This document shows positions 1 to 7,834 of a stretch of DNA of 64,000 bases, in pieces; position 1 is the stretch's first letter; each line of letters starts with the position of its first letter. This DNA is from Sporomusaceae bacterium UBA7701 (GTDB taxonomy: Bacteria; Bacillota; Negativicutes; Sporomusales; UBA7701). The notes beneath the pieces were generated by a model, which saw only the letters and a list, made by a program, of their open reading frames with translations, ran no database searches and had not been told where the DNA came from. The DNA is taken from contig DLGF01000014.1 of assembly GCA_002482545.1 (NCBI GenBank), positions 207,268 through 271,267 of the forward strand, in the 5' to 3' direction. The position numbers were made by a program, and so were the translations under genes.

Positions 1-856
1 TTTTCTCGAAATTATCGAGCCCCACTCCCGTCAGGGGATAATCGCGCCACATGGCGACCGCGCTTTCCCAGATCAGGACCCGTTCGCTGTTGGAGCTGAA
101 CTGAGGATTAAAAATGGTGGCGAACCTGTCCCGGACTGGCTCGGAAGAGAGGAGAGCCGAGGCTAAGATCACAAAGACAAGGCATAAGGCAATTCCCAGT
201 TTTTTGTTATCCCTGATTTTCAGCAATGCATAAGCCATAAAAGTCAATCCGACAGCCAGCCAGGCGCCCCTGGTTCCGGTATAAACAAGCGCCGGGATGG
301 CGACCGCCAGCACCGCGCCGGTGAATATTCTGCACTTCCGGGGCAGAATATTCTTTTCAATAGTCGCAACATATAACAGCGGAATGTAGATATCGAGAAA
401 AAAAGCCAGCCTGTTCACATGACTGAAATGAGCGCCGGCTCTGACCTCTCCGCTCAGTCCCTGAAAAATCGCATAACCGGACGGGCCGGCAATGGAAATC
501 GCCAGTACGGTTATAACGCCAACCAGTTGCCGCCGGTTGCTCACAAATAACGAGGTTATCAGAAACGGCCACATGATCTTAAAAAAGTATTCGACCACAC
601 TATAGCCTTTCGGCCAGTTGGGGGCGAAGGAGCTGGCAATCAATAATCCTGTCAGAAATGCTATAATGCCGGACATTATGACCCGATCCGGCTTTATCCC
701 GACTTTAAACTTGTAATAACGCAACAAGGCAAACGCTATGGCCACATAAGAAACGCTATGCATAAATTTGGGGACAATAGCGCTGGCCAGCGCCGCCAAT
801 AAAACCAAATAATAGCCGTAACGACTGAATTCTTCTTCATTGCTTAGAAAACCCAT
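1..856 (-). CDS. O-antigen ligase family membrane protein (3' end outside window)
   Basis: Polytopic inner-membrane protein of the O-antigen ligase/polymerase family, which joins or polymerises polysaccharide on the periplasmic side. The visible N-terminal ~285 residues hold several hydrophobic segments and the family signature: TGTRGAWLAVGLTF, then, after a soluble loop, an ER-x-LIW stretch followed by DYPLTGVGLDNF. The reading frame runs off the left window edge, so the C-terminus is missing. The ATG at 856 is chosen because GAGAGG lies 7 nt upstream; an in-frame ATG at 871 lacks a good ribosome binding site. It follows the GT8 gene by about 20 nt and is probably the most distal visible gene of the polysaccharide operon. 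Ligase versus polymerase cannot be decided from this fragment. Confidence 0.8.
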   Translation of the reverse strand, partial: MGFLSNEEEFSRYGYYLVLLAALASAIVPKFMHSVSYVAIAFALLRYYKFKVGIKPDRVIMSGIIAFLTGLLIASSFAPNWPKGYSVVEYFFKIMWPFLITSLFVSNRRQLVGVITVLAISIAGPSGYAIFQGLSGEVRAGAHFSHVNRLAFFLDIYIPLLYVATIEKNILPRKCRIFTGAVLAVAIPALVYTGTRGAWLAVGLTFMAYALLKIRDNKKLGIALCLVFVILASALLSSEPVRDRFATIFNPQFSSNSERVLIWESAVAMWRDYPLTGVGLDNFEK

Positions 857-876
857 CTGGTCGCCTCTCATTCGCT

Positions 877-1845
877 TTATTTATGCTTGAACCTAAATTT
901 CAAATATTTAAGATACCAGTAGATGCTCTTCCCCAATTCGCCGTTTTTGCGGCAAACTCTCGCAAACGCTTTCATATGTTTGTAATGGGTCGGCTGATTG
1001 AATGCTACGTCTTTCCAGGGCGATTGGCGATAGTATTTCAGAAAATGGCTTCGCATGGGATTGACGTACCATTCACACCATGGCTTGGTTCTTCCGGCGT
1101 AGTGCAACAATACCGTATCCGCCGGAATAGCGTCCTTATCCAGATCATAGAGATAATTCCATCGTGGATCGATATATAATACCTTATTATTCAGCGCGAT
1201 ATTGAGCGCGTCTTGGTCCGGGAAGGCAAAGGTAGCGTAATTTTCGACGATGAGTTGCAGGGCTTTGGCGGAAATATCGTGCGCATGCCATTTATCAATA
1301 TCCATATAGATTACACCGGAATTAAAGTAGCGATTAGCAGTGATATTCAGCTTTTTCGTCTGCCGCGCTACGGCATGTTCCGTAGCTTGAACAGCAGCGA
1401 CGATATTCTCGCCCATCTTCAGGCTGAATAATTCGGATATATTCCCCAGGCAAACAATATCCGCATCCAGGTACAGCACTTTAGTGGCAACGCCTTTCAG
1501 TTTATCAGCGACCACCAGCCGGTTGTATATCGCGCTGGTAAACTGGGCGAATGTCGGGAGCTGGCGAAAGGTTTCCTGGTTTAGCTGATACAGCTTGACT
1601 GTCGTGGGATTTTCGCTCACCAGTTGGTTCAGCCTGCCGTAATCAGCCGGCGTAATGGAGCTGTGGAATACATGGAAAACAAAACGAATATCGGGATTAT
1701 TTTCCAGCAACGATAAAATGGTGATCCCCATGCCTTTGATATAATGGGCGTCGACGCCAAAGGCGACGTGAAAGGCGTTATCGCTTGACTGTGCGCTGGA
1801 CAGGGTTTCTTCGCGCAAGATTGCGCCGCTTAACGAACTGTTCAA
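877..1845 (-). CDS. Glycosyltransferase family 8 (LPS glucosyl/galactosyltransferase-like)
   Basis: A 322-residue retaining glycosyltransferase of the GT8 (RfaJ/WaaJ-like) type, expected to add a hexose from a UDP-sugar to a lipopolysaccharide core on the cytoplasmic side. The N-terminal fold starts with HVAFGVDAHYIKGMGITILSLL (split here only by eye into strand and helix), the metal-binding DxD is in LYLDADIV at about residues 127-129, and a late HYAGRTKPWCEW block matches the family C-terminal signature. The start is TTG with a weak GGGTGGG upstream. It lies between a GT2 gene and the O-antigen ligase gene on the same strand. Sugar and acceptor specificity are unknown; the family assignment is strong. 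Confidence 0.85.
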   Translation of the reverse strand: MNSSLSGAILREETLSSAQSSDNAFHVAFGVDAHYIKGMGITILSLLENNPDIRFVFHVFHSSITPADYGRLNQLVSENPTTVKLYQLNQETFRQLPTFAQFTSAIYNRLVVADKLKGVATKVLYLDADIVCLGNISELFSLKMGENIVAAVQATEHAVARQTKKLNITANRYFNSGVIYMDIDKWHAHDISAKALQLIVENYATFAFPDQDALNIALNNKVLYIDPRWNYLYDLDKDAIPADTVLLHYAGRTKPWCEWYVNPMRSHFLKYYRQSPWKDVAFNQPTHYKHMKAFARVCRKNGELGKSIYWYLKYLKFRFKHK

Positions 1846-1924
1846 AATAACCCACCCTAATGCAATCGTTTGCGGTTATTTGGCCACGGGTTCCGCTCAC
1901 TTCACGGCCGTAATCCTACAATAT

Positions 1925-2887
1925 TTAAAACAATTTGGCCAATTTCCACCATATTCCTGCTTTTGCGGTTACGATCCCGTATTTCAGCCGGTCGACGGCT
2001 TTCATCCGCTCCGGCGCCAGGCAGGAGAGATAACGGTTGTATTCTTCGTTATCCAGGAGCTGCAGCGCTTCCTCGTCATAGCCGTTCTTAATCATCCGCC
2101 AGATAAATTTGTACAGTTTATAACCAATCCGTTCATGCAGCGCCTGACTGAGCTGCCGGCAGTCATAGCCGGCGGGCGCATGCTGCAGGATGTATTCGGC
2201 GGCCCGTTTGAAGCCCTGCAGGGCATGAATATGCTTCTGCCATTTCCACTGGGCGGTTACGGCCGATCCGCTGCGGATCCGGTAAAGCATAAGCTCCTGG
2301 GCAACGGCCTGTACATCGGCCTGGGCAACAAGCTTCCAGATGAATTCCTGATCCTGTCCGACGAGGCAGCCTTCGGTAAACCGCAGGTCCGACCGGTCGA
2401 CAAGGTCTTTTTTAACCAGTATCGCCCCGATATGGATCTGCGTTTTCCCCTGAATTACATCAAACAAAACGCGGCCGCTGGCATAGGGGTAGCTGAATTT
2501 CCGCCGAATCCCTCCGGCATACAGGTGCGTGTAGCCGCAATAGGCCATATCGGCCTTGCCGGCCTGGAGCGCCTTCATGAGTTCCGCCAGAAAAGCCGGC
2601 TCCCACATGTCGTCGCCGTCGAGAAAAGCCAGGTAGGCTCCGGTTGCCGCCTCAATTCCGGTGTTTCTGGCCTTGGAAACCCCGCCGTTCGGCTGCCGGA
2701 TCAGGCGGAAACGGTTATCCTGCTGAATTATGGTTTGAATGACTTCGGCGGTCTTGTCGGTGGAACCGTCGTCGACAACAATGGCCTGCCAGTTCGCGAA
2801 AGTTTGCGCTTGAACGGATGCCAGGCATTCGCCGATGTATTTTTCCACATTATAGGCAGGGATAATGATGGATACAAGGTTGTTCAT
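1925..2887 (-). CDS. Glycosyltransferase family 2
   Basis: A 320-residue inverting glycosyltransferase of GT-A fold. The N-terminus VSIIIPAYNVEKYIGECL, the nucleotide-binding VDDGSTD (about residues 37-43), NGGVSKARNTGI and the metal-binding LDGDD (about 90-94) are textbook GT2. The C-terminal ~120 residues are helical and probably form the acceptor side. There is no membrane segment, so it should act at the cytoplasmic face on a lipid-linked or core oligosaccharide. It is transcribed with the flanking GT9 and GT8 genes, with gaps under 90 nt. The ATG is preceded only by a weak GAAAGAGAAA, which suggests modest translation or coupling. Substrate unknown. Confidence 0.87.
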   Translation of the reverse strand: MNNLVSIIIPAYNVEKYIGECLASVQAQTFANWQAIVVDDGSTDKTAEVIQTIIQQDNRFRLIRQPNGGVSKARNTGIEAATGAYLAFLDGDDMWEPAFLAELMKALQAGKADMAYCGYTHLYAGGIRRKFSYPYASGRVLFDVIQGKTQIHIGAILVKKDLVDRSDLRFTEGCLVGQDQEFIWKLVAQADVQAVAQELMLYRIRSGSAVTAQWKWQKHIHALQGFKRAAEYILQHAPAGYDCRQLSQALHERIGYKLYKFIWRMIKNGYDEEALQLLDNEEYNRYLSCLAPERMKAVDRLKYGIVTAKAGIWWKLAKLF

Positions 2888-2973
2888 AAGCAGTTTCTCT
2901 TTCGGCTTGCCATGAAGCCATGGCGTATTATATTCCTTTTGCGGCTCCGTGAATCAGGACAGGACGGCGGAGA

Positions 2974-3975
2974 CTATAGCGGATTCGCTAAGGCCGCGCT
3001 GGTTTCTTCCAGCACTTGCTCCACGCTGATGTCTTCGATCCCGGTTTTCCCCGGCTTGATCGCCCATTCGGGGTGCCCGTAGGGACCGGCCCGGTGGCAG
3101 TTGGTCGGGCCGAGCAGCATGACGATCCGCCTTCCGGTGGCCAGAGCGGCATGCATTAACCCGGTATCCCCGCCCAGCACGACGGAGGACAGCGACGCCA
3201 GGCCGATCGAGGTGACAAGATCGGCCTGCCCGGCGGCGACCGGAAAACGGCCGGCCACGCCAGCCAGCTTGTCCCGTTCCGACGGCCCGCCGCCGAAGAT
3301 GACCTGGAGCCCCTGCTCACGCCAATAGTCGGCGACCGCCGCATAGCGCTCCAGCGGCCACATTTTCCCCGCATTTCCATCACCGGTAAAAGGCTGAATA
3401 TAGAGCGTGGGCTTCTGCAGGGACAGCCCCCAATGCTCAAACAGGTGCTTCGCTTTCTCCAGGCTCTCCTCCGGTACCACGTACCGGTTGGTTACCGGGA
3501 AAGGCGTCAGTCCGCCTGTTTCCAGCAACCTGAGATGCTGGTCGATCAGGTGAACCTCGTCCAGATCTCTTATAAAATAATGGGTATAAAATAGCTGCCG
3601 CACCGGCTTGCTGGTCTTGATCGACGCCCACCGGTGTTCTATCCCGCTCAGCCAGAGCAGCACGGCGTGCTCCCCGTGGCCGACAAAATCGACCGCCAGC
3701 TGGAAGTTGTGATCCTTGACGGTATGCAGCATGGCGGCAGTCATTTTCCATAGCTTGGCAACGCTGCGGGAAGCCAGTTCTTCCTTCTTGATGACCAGTA
3801 CCTCATCCAGGCCGGGAAAACCTTTTAAAACCTGGGCGTAGCTGTCCTTGACCAGATAAGTGATTCTGCTGTTGGGGAAATTGGCTCTCAGCAGATGGTA
3901 GGAGGGAAGGGTGAAAATGATGTCGCCGATGGCGCCCCGGCGGATCATTAGGATATTCTGTATGTTATCCAGCAC
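2974..3975 (-). CDS. Glycosyltransferase family 9, lipopolysaccharide heptosyltransferase-like
   Basis: A 333-residue GT9 protein related to RfaF/WaaF, which transfers heptose from ADP-heptose to the inner core of lipopolysaccharide. The N-terminal ILMIRRGAIGDIIFTLPSYH is the signature acceptor-binding loop (the catalytic Asp is in GAIGD). The second domain contains LYIQPFTGDGNAGKMWPLERYAAV and GGDTGLMHAALATG, the donor-binding motif with GDTG-x2-H. The start is GTG with GAGAGG 8 nt upstream. Its presence is one of the best arguments for an outer membrane in this Firmicute. ADP-heptose as donor is inferred from the family; other heptose-like donors are possible. Confidence 0.87.
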   Translation of the reverse strand: MLDNIQNILMIRRGAIGDIIFTLPSYHLLRANFPNSRITYLVKDSYAQVLKGFPGLDEVLVIKKEELASRSVAKLWKMTAAMLHTVKDHNFQLAVDFVGHGEHAVLLWLSGIEHRWASIKTSKPVRQLFYTHYFIRDLDEVHLIDQHLRLLETGGLTPFPVTNRYVVPEESLEKAKHLFEHWGLSLQKPTLYIQPFTGDGNAGKMWPLERYAAVADYWREQGLQVIFGGGPSERDKLAGVAGRFPVAAGQADLVTSIGLASLSSVVLGGDTGLMHAALATGRRIVMLLGPTNCHRAGPYGHPEWAIKPGKTGIEDISVEQVLEETSAALANPL

Positions 3976-4026
3976 TGTCGATACCTCTCATCGCAAAAAA
4001 GTCCTGCCCCTTTGGCAGCGATCATC

Positions 4027-5226
4027 CTATAAAGGCCGTCCGTCCTGCCGCGAGACAAGCTCCCGGTATAAATTATCCAGCTCCGTACGAAAACGGTCTA
4101 AGGAAAACAAGCTCTTGGCCCGCAAATAGCCCCTCCGACCCAATGCGGCAGCCATTTCCGGATTTTGGAGACAGGCAGTCACTTTTTCGGCCAGCATTTG
4201 GGTATTGGGCAAATAAGGCGGCCTGACTTCTCCGGTGCGTCCGTCCACCACCGTCGTGGGAAGCCGGTTGGTGCCTTTCGCCCGGGAATCGACCGGCTCG
4301 GTGCAATCCACTAAAAATCCCGTTTCGCCGTCGGCGACCACCTCGGCCAGCCCGTCCACACTGGAGGCCACCACCGGCTTTTGGGCAAAGGCCGCTTCAA
4401 TGGCGACGTTGCCGAAGGACTCGCGGAAGGATGGAACGATTACCACGTCCATTTGCTTCATAAGCTGAAAGGCATTCTTCTGATATCCCATGAAATAAAC
4501 CTGCTCTGCGATACCCAGGCTCTCAGCCTCGTTCTCCAGGTCGCCGCGCATCGGACCGTCGCCGACCAGGACAAATTTAGCCTGGGGTACGGCCTGGTGC
4601 ACCAGTGGGATCATCCGGATAAAAGCTTCCGCTCCCTTTGGATTGTTCAGCCGGCCGACAAAACCGGCAATCGGCGTATTTTCCGGAAGTCCCAACTGGC
4701 TTTTCAGCCGGACGCTAATTTCCGCCTGCTCGCAAGGCTCGGTGACGCCGTTGTAAATCACCCGGGCATCAATGTCACATTTCTGTTTCAGCATGATTTT
4801 GCCGGCGTACGAGTTGCATATGTTGGCGTCCACCAAGCCATTGGTCCATTTAATCAAACGCGTGGACGACGTATTCCAGACCATACCGCGTTCATGCTCT
4901 ACAATCAGGGGCACGCCGGCCAGTTTGGGAAGAACCCGCGACCGGAAAGGAAAGCGCAATTGGTTGTGGACATGCAGGATGTGAATATCATGTTCTTTTA
5001 CAAACCGGGAAAACTCCGGCAAGTTCCAGGGCCACAGCCGGGTAGCGATAAAAGGAATTGCCATACCCGTCAACTCTTCGCGCAGCGGGTCGCTGAGCCG
5101 CAGCGCGCAGACATGGTGCCGGATATCGTTGGGCGATTCGTTCACAAAGGTCAGGTAATTCAACAGCTGTTTTTCGGCGCCATAGCGTATGACAAAATGG
5201 GCCATATGTAAAACATTGATTTGCAT
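4027..5226 (-). CDS. Glycosyltransferase family 4
   Basis: A 399-residue GT-B glycosyltransferase. The N-terminal acceptor domain starts MQINVLHMAHFVIRYGAEK; the C-terminal donor domain holds GFVGRLNNPKGAEAFIRM and the E-x7-E motif in SFRESFGNVAIEAAFAQ. The frame stays open upstream to 5352, but that would overlap the epimerase gene by 44 codons-worth of bases, and the family N-terminus begins at the ATG at 5226, so that start is used. The upstream context (AAAAGGGAATGGTTGC) closely resembles the one before the dehydrogenase gene at 7739. A basic/polar insertion around TEPVDSRAKGTNRLPTTVV in the donor domain is unusual in length. Likely part of the same polysaccharide operon. Confidence 0.85.
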   Translation of the reverse strand: MQINVLHMAHFVIRYGAEKQLLNYLTFVNESPNDIRHHVCALRLSDPLREELTGMAIPFIATRLWPWNLPEFSRFVKEHDIHILHVHNQLRFPFRSRVLPKLAGVPLIVEHERGMVWNTSSTRLIKWTNGLVDANICNSYAGKIMLKQKCDIDARVIYNGVTEPCEQAEISVRLKSQLGLPENTPIAGFVGRLNNPKGAEAFIRMIPLVHQAVPQAKFVLVGDGPMRGDLENEAESLGIAEQVYFMGYQKNAFQLMKQMDVVIVPSFRESFGNVAIEAAFAQKPVVASSVDGLAEVVADGETGFLVDCTEPVDSRAKGTNRLPTTVVDGRTGEVRPPYLPNTQMLAEKVTACLQNPEMAAALGRRGYLRAKSLFSLDRFRTELDNLYRELVSRQDGRPL

Positions 5227-5308
5227 CCTTGCAACCATTCCCTTTTCAAGACATGCGGACCGCTCTTCCGCTTTCCTTCCATGATTGGGGCGGAATTGCG
5301 CGCTACCT

Positions 5309-6358
5309 CTATTTTGCCACAGGGTGATAATAATTGATATACCATTCGACAAATTTATCGATGCCGGCGTTTACCGTTGTTTCCGGCTTGAAGCCGACAT
5401 CGTTGATTAAATCGCTGACATCGGCGTAGGTCATCGGCACATCCCCGTCCTGCAGCGGCAAGAACTCCTTGCGCGCTTTTTTGCCGAGTTTTTCTTCCAG
5501 CGTTTCGATAAACTCCATGAGCTCCACCGGTTTGCTGTTGCCGATGTTGTATACCTTATAGGGAGCGCTGCTCGTCCCAGGATCGGCCTGGGCCTTGTCC
5601 CACGCCTTGTTCTCCCGGGGAGGGTTATTCAGCAGCCGCACGACGCCCTCGACGATATCGTCGATATAGGTGAAATCCCGCTGCATTCTTCCATGATTGA
5701 ACACCTTTAGCGGTTTATCGTTCATGATGGCATCAGTGAATAAAAACAAGGCCATATCCGGTCTGCCCCAGGGACCGTACACCGTAAAAAACCGCAGGCC
5801 GGTGGTGGGAAGGCCGAACAAGTGGCTGTAGGTATGGGCCATGAGTTCGTTGGCCTTTTTTGAAGCCGCATAGAGGCTGATCGGGTGATCCACGTTATGA
5901 TGGACGGAAAACGGCATGGTGACATTCATGCCATAAACCGAGCTGGAGGAGGCGTAGACCAAATGTTCGACCGGATGATGCCGGCAGGCTTCCAGCAGGT
6001 TCATAAATCCTAGGATGTTCGCCTCAATATAGGCGTCGGGATTGGTGATGCTGTACCGCACCCCGGCCTGGGCGGCCAGATTGACGGCTATTTTTATCTC
6101 GTTTTCGCTGAATAGGCGCTCCAAGGCTTTTTTATCCTGCAAATCCGCATAAACGAACTTATAGGCGTCATATCTGTCCAGAATCGCCAGTCTGGCTTTT
6201 TTGAGACTGACGTCATAATAATCATTCAGATTATCCAGCCCGATAACGCTGCAGCCTTCATCCAGCAGCCGTTTGGCCAGATGGAAGCCGATAAAGCCCG
6301 CCGCTCCGGTTACGAGATATATTTTGTCCCTGGCTAGCTCCCGATAGTCGCTCCTCAT
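5309..6358 (-). CDS. UDP-glucuronate 4-epimerase-type NAD-dependent epimerase
   Basis: A 349-residue short-chain dehydrogenase/reductase of the GalE/CapI branch that interconverts UDP-glucuronate and UDP-galacturonate (or the N-acetyl forms). Visible are the NAD motif TGAAGFIGFHLAKRLL, the substrate-typical GLDNLNDYYDVSLKKARL, the SSSSVYG serine, and the catalytic YAASKK (Y-x3-K). The ATG at 6358 has GGAGG 7 nt upstream; the open frame extends 17 codons further without a good site. It lies one base downstream of the UDP-sugar dehydrogenase gene, so the two probably make and epimerise the same UDP-uronate. Uronate versus N-acetyl-uronate substrate is not resolved by the sequence. Confidence 0.88.
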   Translation of the reverse strand: MRSDYRELARDKIYLVTGAAGFIGFHLAKRLLDEGCSVIGLDNLNDYYDVSLKKARLAILDRYDAYKFVYADLQDKKALERLFSENEIKIAVNLAAQAGVRYSITNPDAYIEANILGFMNLLEACRHHPVEHLVYASSSSVYGMNVTMPFSVHHNVDHPISLYAASKKANELMAHTYSHLFGLPTTGLRFFTVYGPWGRPDMALFLFTDAIMNDKPLKVFNHGRMQRDFTYIDDIVEGVVRLLNNPPRENKAWDKAQADPGTSSAPYKVYNIGNSKPVELMEFIETLEEKLGKKARKEFLPLQDGDVPMTYADVSDLINDVGFKPETTVNAGIDKFVEWYINYYHPVAK

Positions 6359-6359
6359 T

Positions 6360-7739
6360 TCAAAGCCTCCAATAAAGATAGTCCAGCTTTTCCGCTTCGT
6401 TTTTATCAAATACTCCCTTTACATCAATCAAAACCGGCTTGTTGTTGTCGCAATCCTTCTCAAGGGTCGCCGCCGCTTCCAAAGCGCCAAGGTCATCCGG
6501 CTCGCAAGCCTTATACAGCGCCTTCATATCTGCCAGTTTTATGGCCCTAAAGGTATTGTGGGCCACGGCGACGACAACGGCGTCAACATCCTTGATTTCC
6601 TCCAGGCGGTATAGGGAAATTCCGTATTCCTGCCTGACCTCCTCGGCATTGGCCGCAGGGTCTGCTATCTGCACCTGGACCCCGTATTCCCGCAATTCTT
6701 GAACAATGTCCAACACCTTGGTATTGCGGGAATCCGGGCAATTCTCCTTGAAAGTGATGCCCAAGACGGCAACCTTGGCGCCTTTAATCTGCTTATTGGC
6801 CTGAATCATCTTTTTGATCGTATTTTCCGCCACGTACTTGCCCATATCATCATTGATCTTGCGGCCGGCAAGGATGATCTGGGAATGGTAGCCCAGCTCT
6901 TCCGCCTTATAGGTAAGATAATAAGGGTCCACTCCGATGCAGTGCCCCCCCACAAGACCGGGCGCGAATTTGAGGAAATTCCACTTCGTGCCCGCGGCTT
7001 CCAGCACAGCCTTGGTGTCAATGCCCAGCCGGTTAAAGATGATGGAAAGCTCGTTCATGAAGGCAATATTGATATCGCGCTGGGAGTTCTCAATCACCTT
7101 CGCCGCCTCGGCGACCTTGATGCTTCCGGCCCTGTGCACTCCGGCCGGAATGATCATTTCATACGCTTGGGCAATGATGTCAAGCGACTCCGGGTCCATG
7201 CCGGCTACCACCTTCACGATGGTTTCCAGGCGGTGCACCTGATCGCCGGGATTGATCCGTTCGGGAGAATAACCGATCTTAAATCCGGTCCCGCACTTCA
7301 AGCCCGACTCTTTTTCCAGAATCGGCGCGCAGATCTCTTCCGTAACTCCCGGAAAGACCGTAGACTCAAAAACAACGATCGAGCCTTCCCGCAAGTTTCG
7401 GCCAACGATTGTACTGGCGGCGATAAGGGGCCGCAAATCGGGAGTTTTATCCTTGTTGATGGGTGTCGGCACCGCCACGACATGGAACTTGCACTCCCGC
7501 AGGTATTTTTCCTCCCAGGTGAAAAACGCCGTCGTATCTTGAACGGCCCGGTCCCCGACTTCTCTTGTGACATCCTTGCCGTTCAGGTATTCCTTAACCT
7601 TGGCCTCGGAGATATCGAAGCCGACAACCTCCGCCTTTTTGGCAAAGGCAATGGCTAAGGGCATGCCCACATAGCCCAGGCCGATGACCGAAATCTTTTC
7701 TTTCCTGTTTACGATACCGTCCAAGAGGTTTTTATCCAT
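6360..7739 (-). CDS. UDP-N-acetylhexosamine/UDP-sugar 6-dehydrogenase (TviB/WbpO type)
   Basis: A 459-residue NAD-dependent dehydrogenase of the UDP-glucose/GDP-mannose dehydrogenase family. The N-terminal Rossmann motif is ISVIGLGYVGMPLAIAFA; the catalytic cysteine is in GGHCIGVDPYYLTYKAE; the C-terminal UDP-binding domain starts near KGAKVAVLGITFKENCPD. The wording of the cysteine loop (GGHCIGVDPYY rather than GGSCFRKD) groups it with TviB/WbpO/VipA enzymes acting on UDP-GlcNAc or UDP-GalNAc, as opposed to the second dehydrogenase at 10416-11792. ATG at 7739 is used; the frame continues upstream without support. Together with the adjacent epimerase it would supply an acidic aminosugar for the polysaccharide. 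Confidence 0.85.
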   Translation of the reverse strand: MDKNLLDGIVNRKEKISVIGLGYVGMPLAIAFAKKAEVVGFDISEAKVKEYLNGKDVTREVGDRAVQDTTAFFTWEEKYLRECKFHVVAVPTPINKDKTPDLRPLIAASTIVGRNLREGSIVVFESTVFPGVTEEICAPILEKESGLKCGTGFKIGYSPERINPGDQVHRLETIVKVVAGMDPESLDIIAQAYEMIIPAGVHRAGSIKVAEAAKVIENSQRDINIAFMNELSIIFNRLGIDTKAVLEAAGTKWNFLKFAPGLVGGHCIGVDPYYLTYKAEELGYHSQIILAGRKINDDMGKYVAENTIKKMIQANKQIKGAKVAVLGITFKENCPDSRNTKVLDIVQELREYGVQVQIADPAANAEEVRQEYGISLYRLEEIKDVDAVVVAVAHNTFRAIKLADMKALYKACEPDDLGALEAAATLEKDCDNNKPVLIDVKGVFDKNEAEKLDYLYWRL

Positions 7740-7834
7740 ATTTACAACCATTCCTTTTGCAAAATCTAAGGATACACCAGGGATCGTCCGTGCCAGCGTC
7801 TGCCAAAGGCTTGTGCACAAGATACCCGTGCGGT

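Noticed and set aside
1880..3082. 400-codon plus-strand open frame
   Set aside because: Antisense to the clearly recognisable GT2 and GT9 genes; no family motifs and no ribosome binding site.
6699..7658. 319-codon plus-strand open frame
   Set aside because: Antisense shadow of the UDP-sugar dehydrogenase gene, a product of GC-rich third positions.
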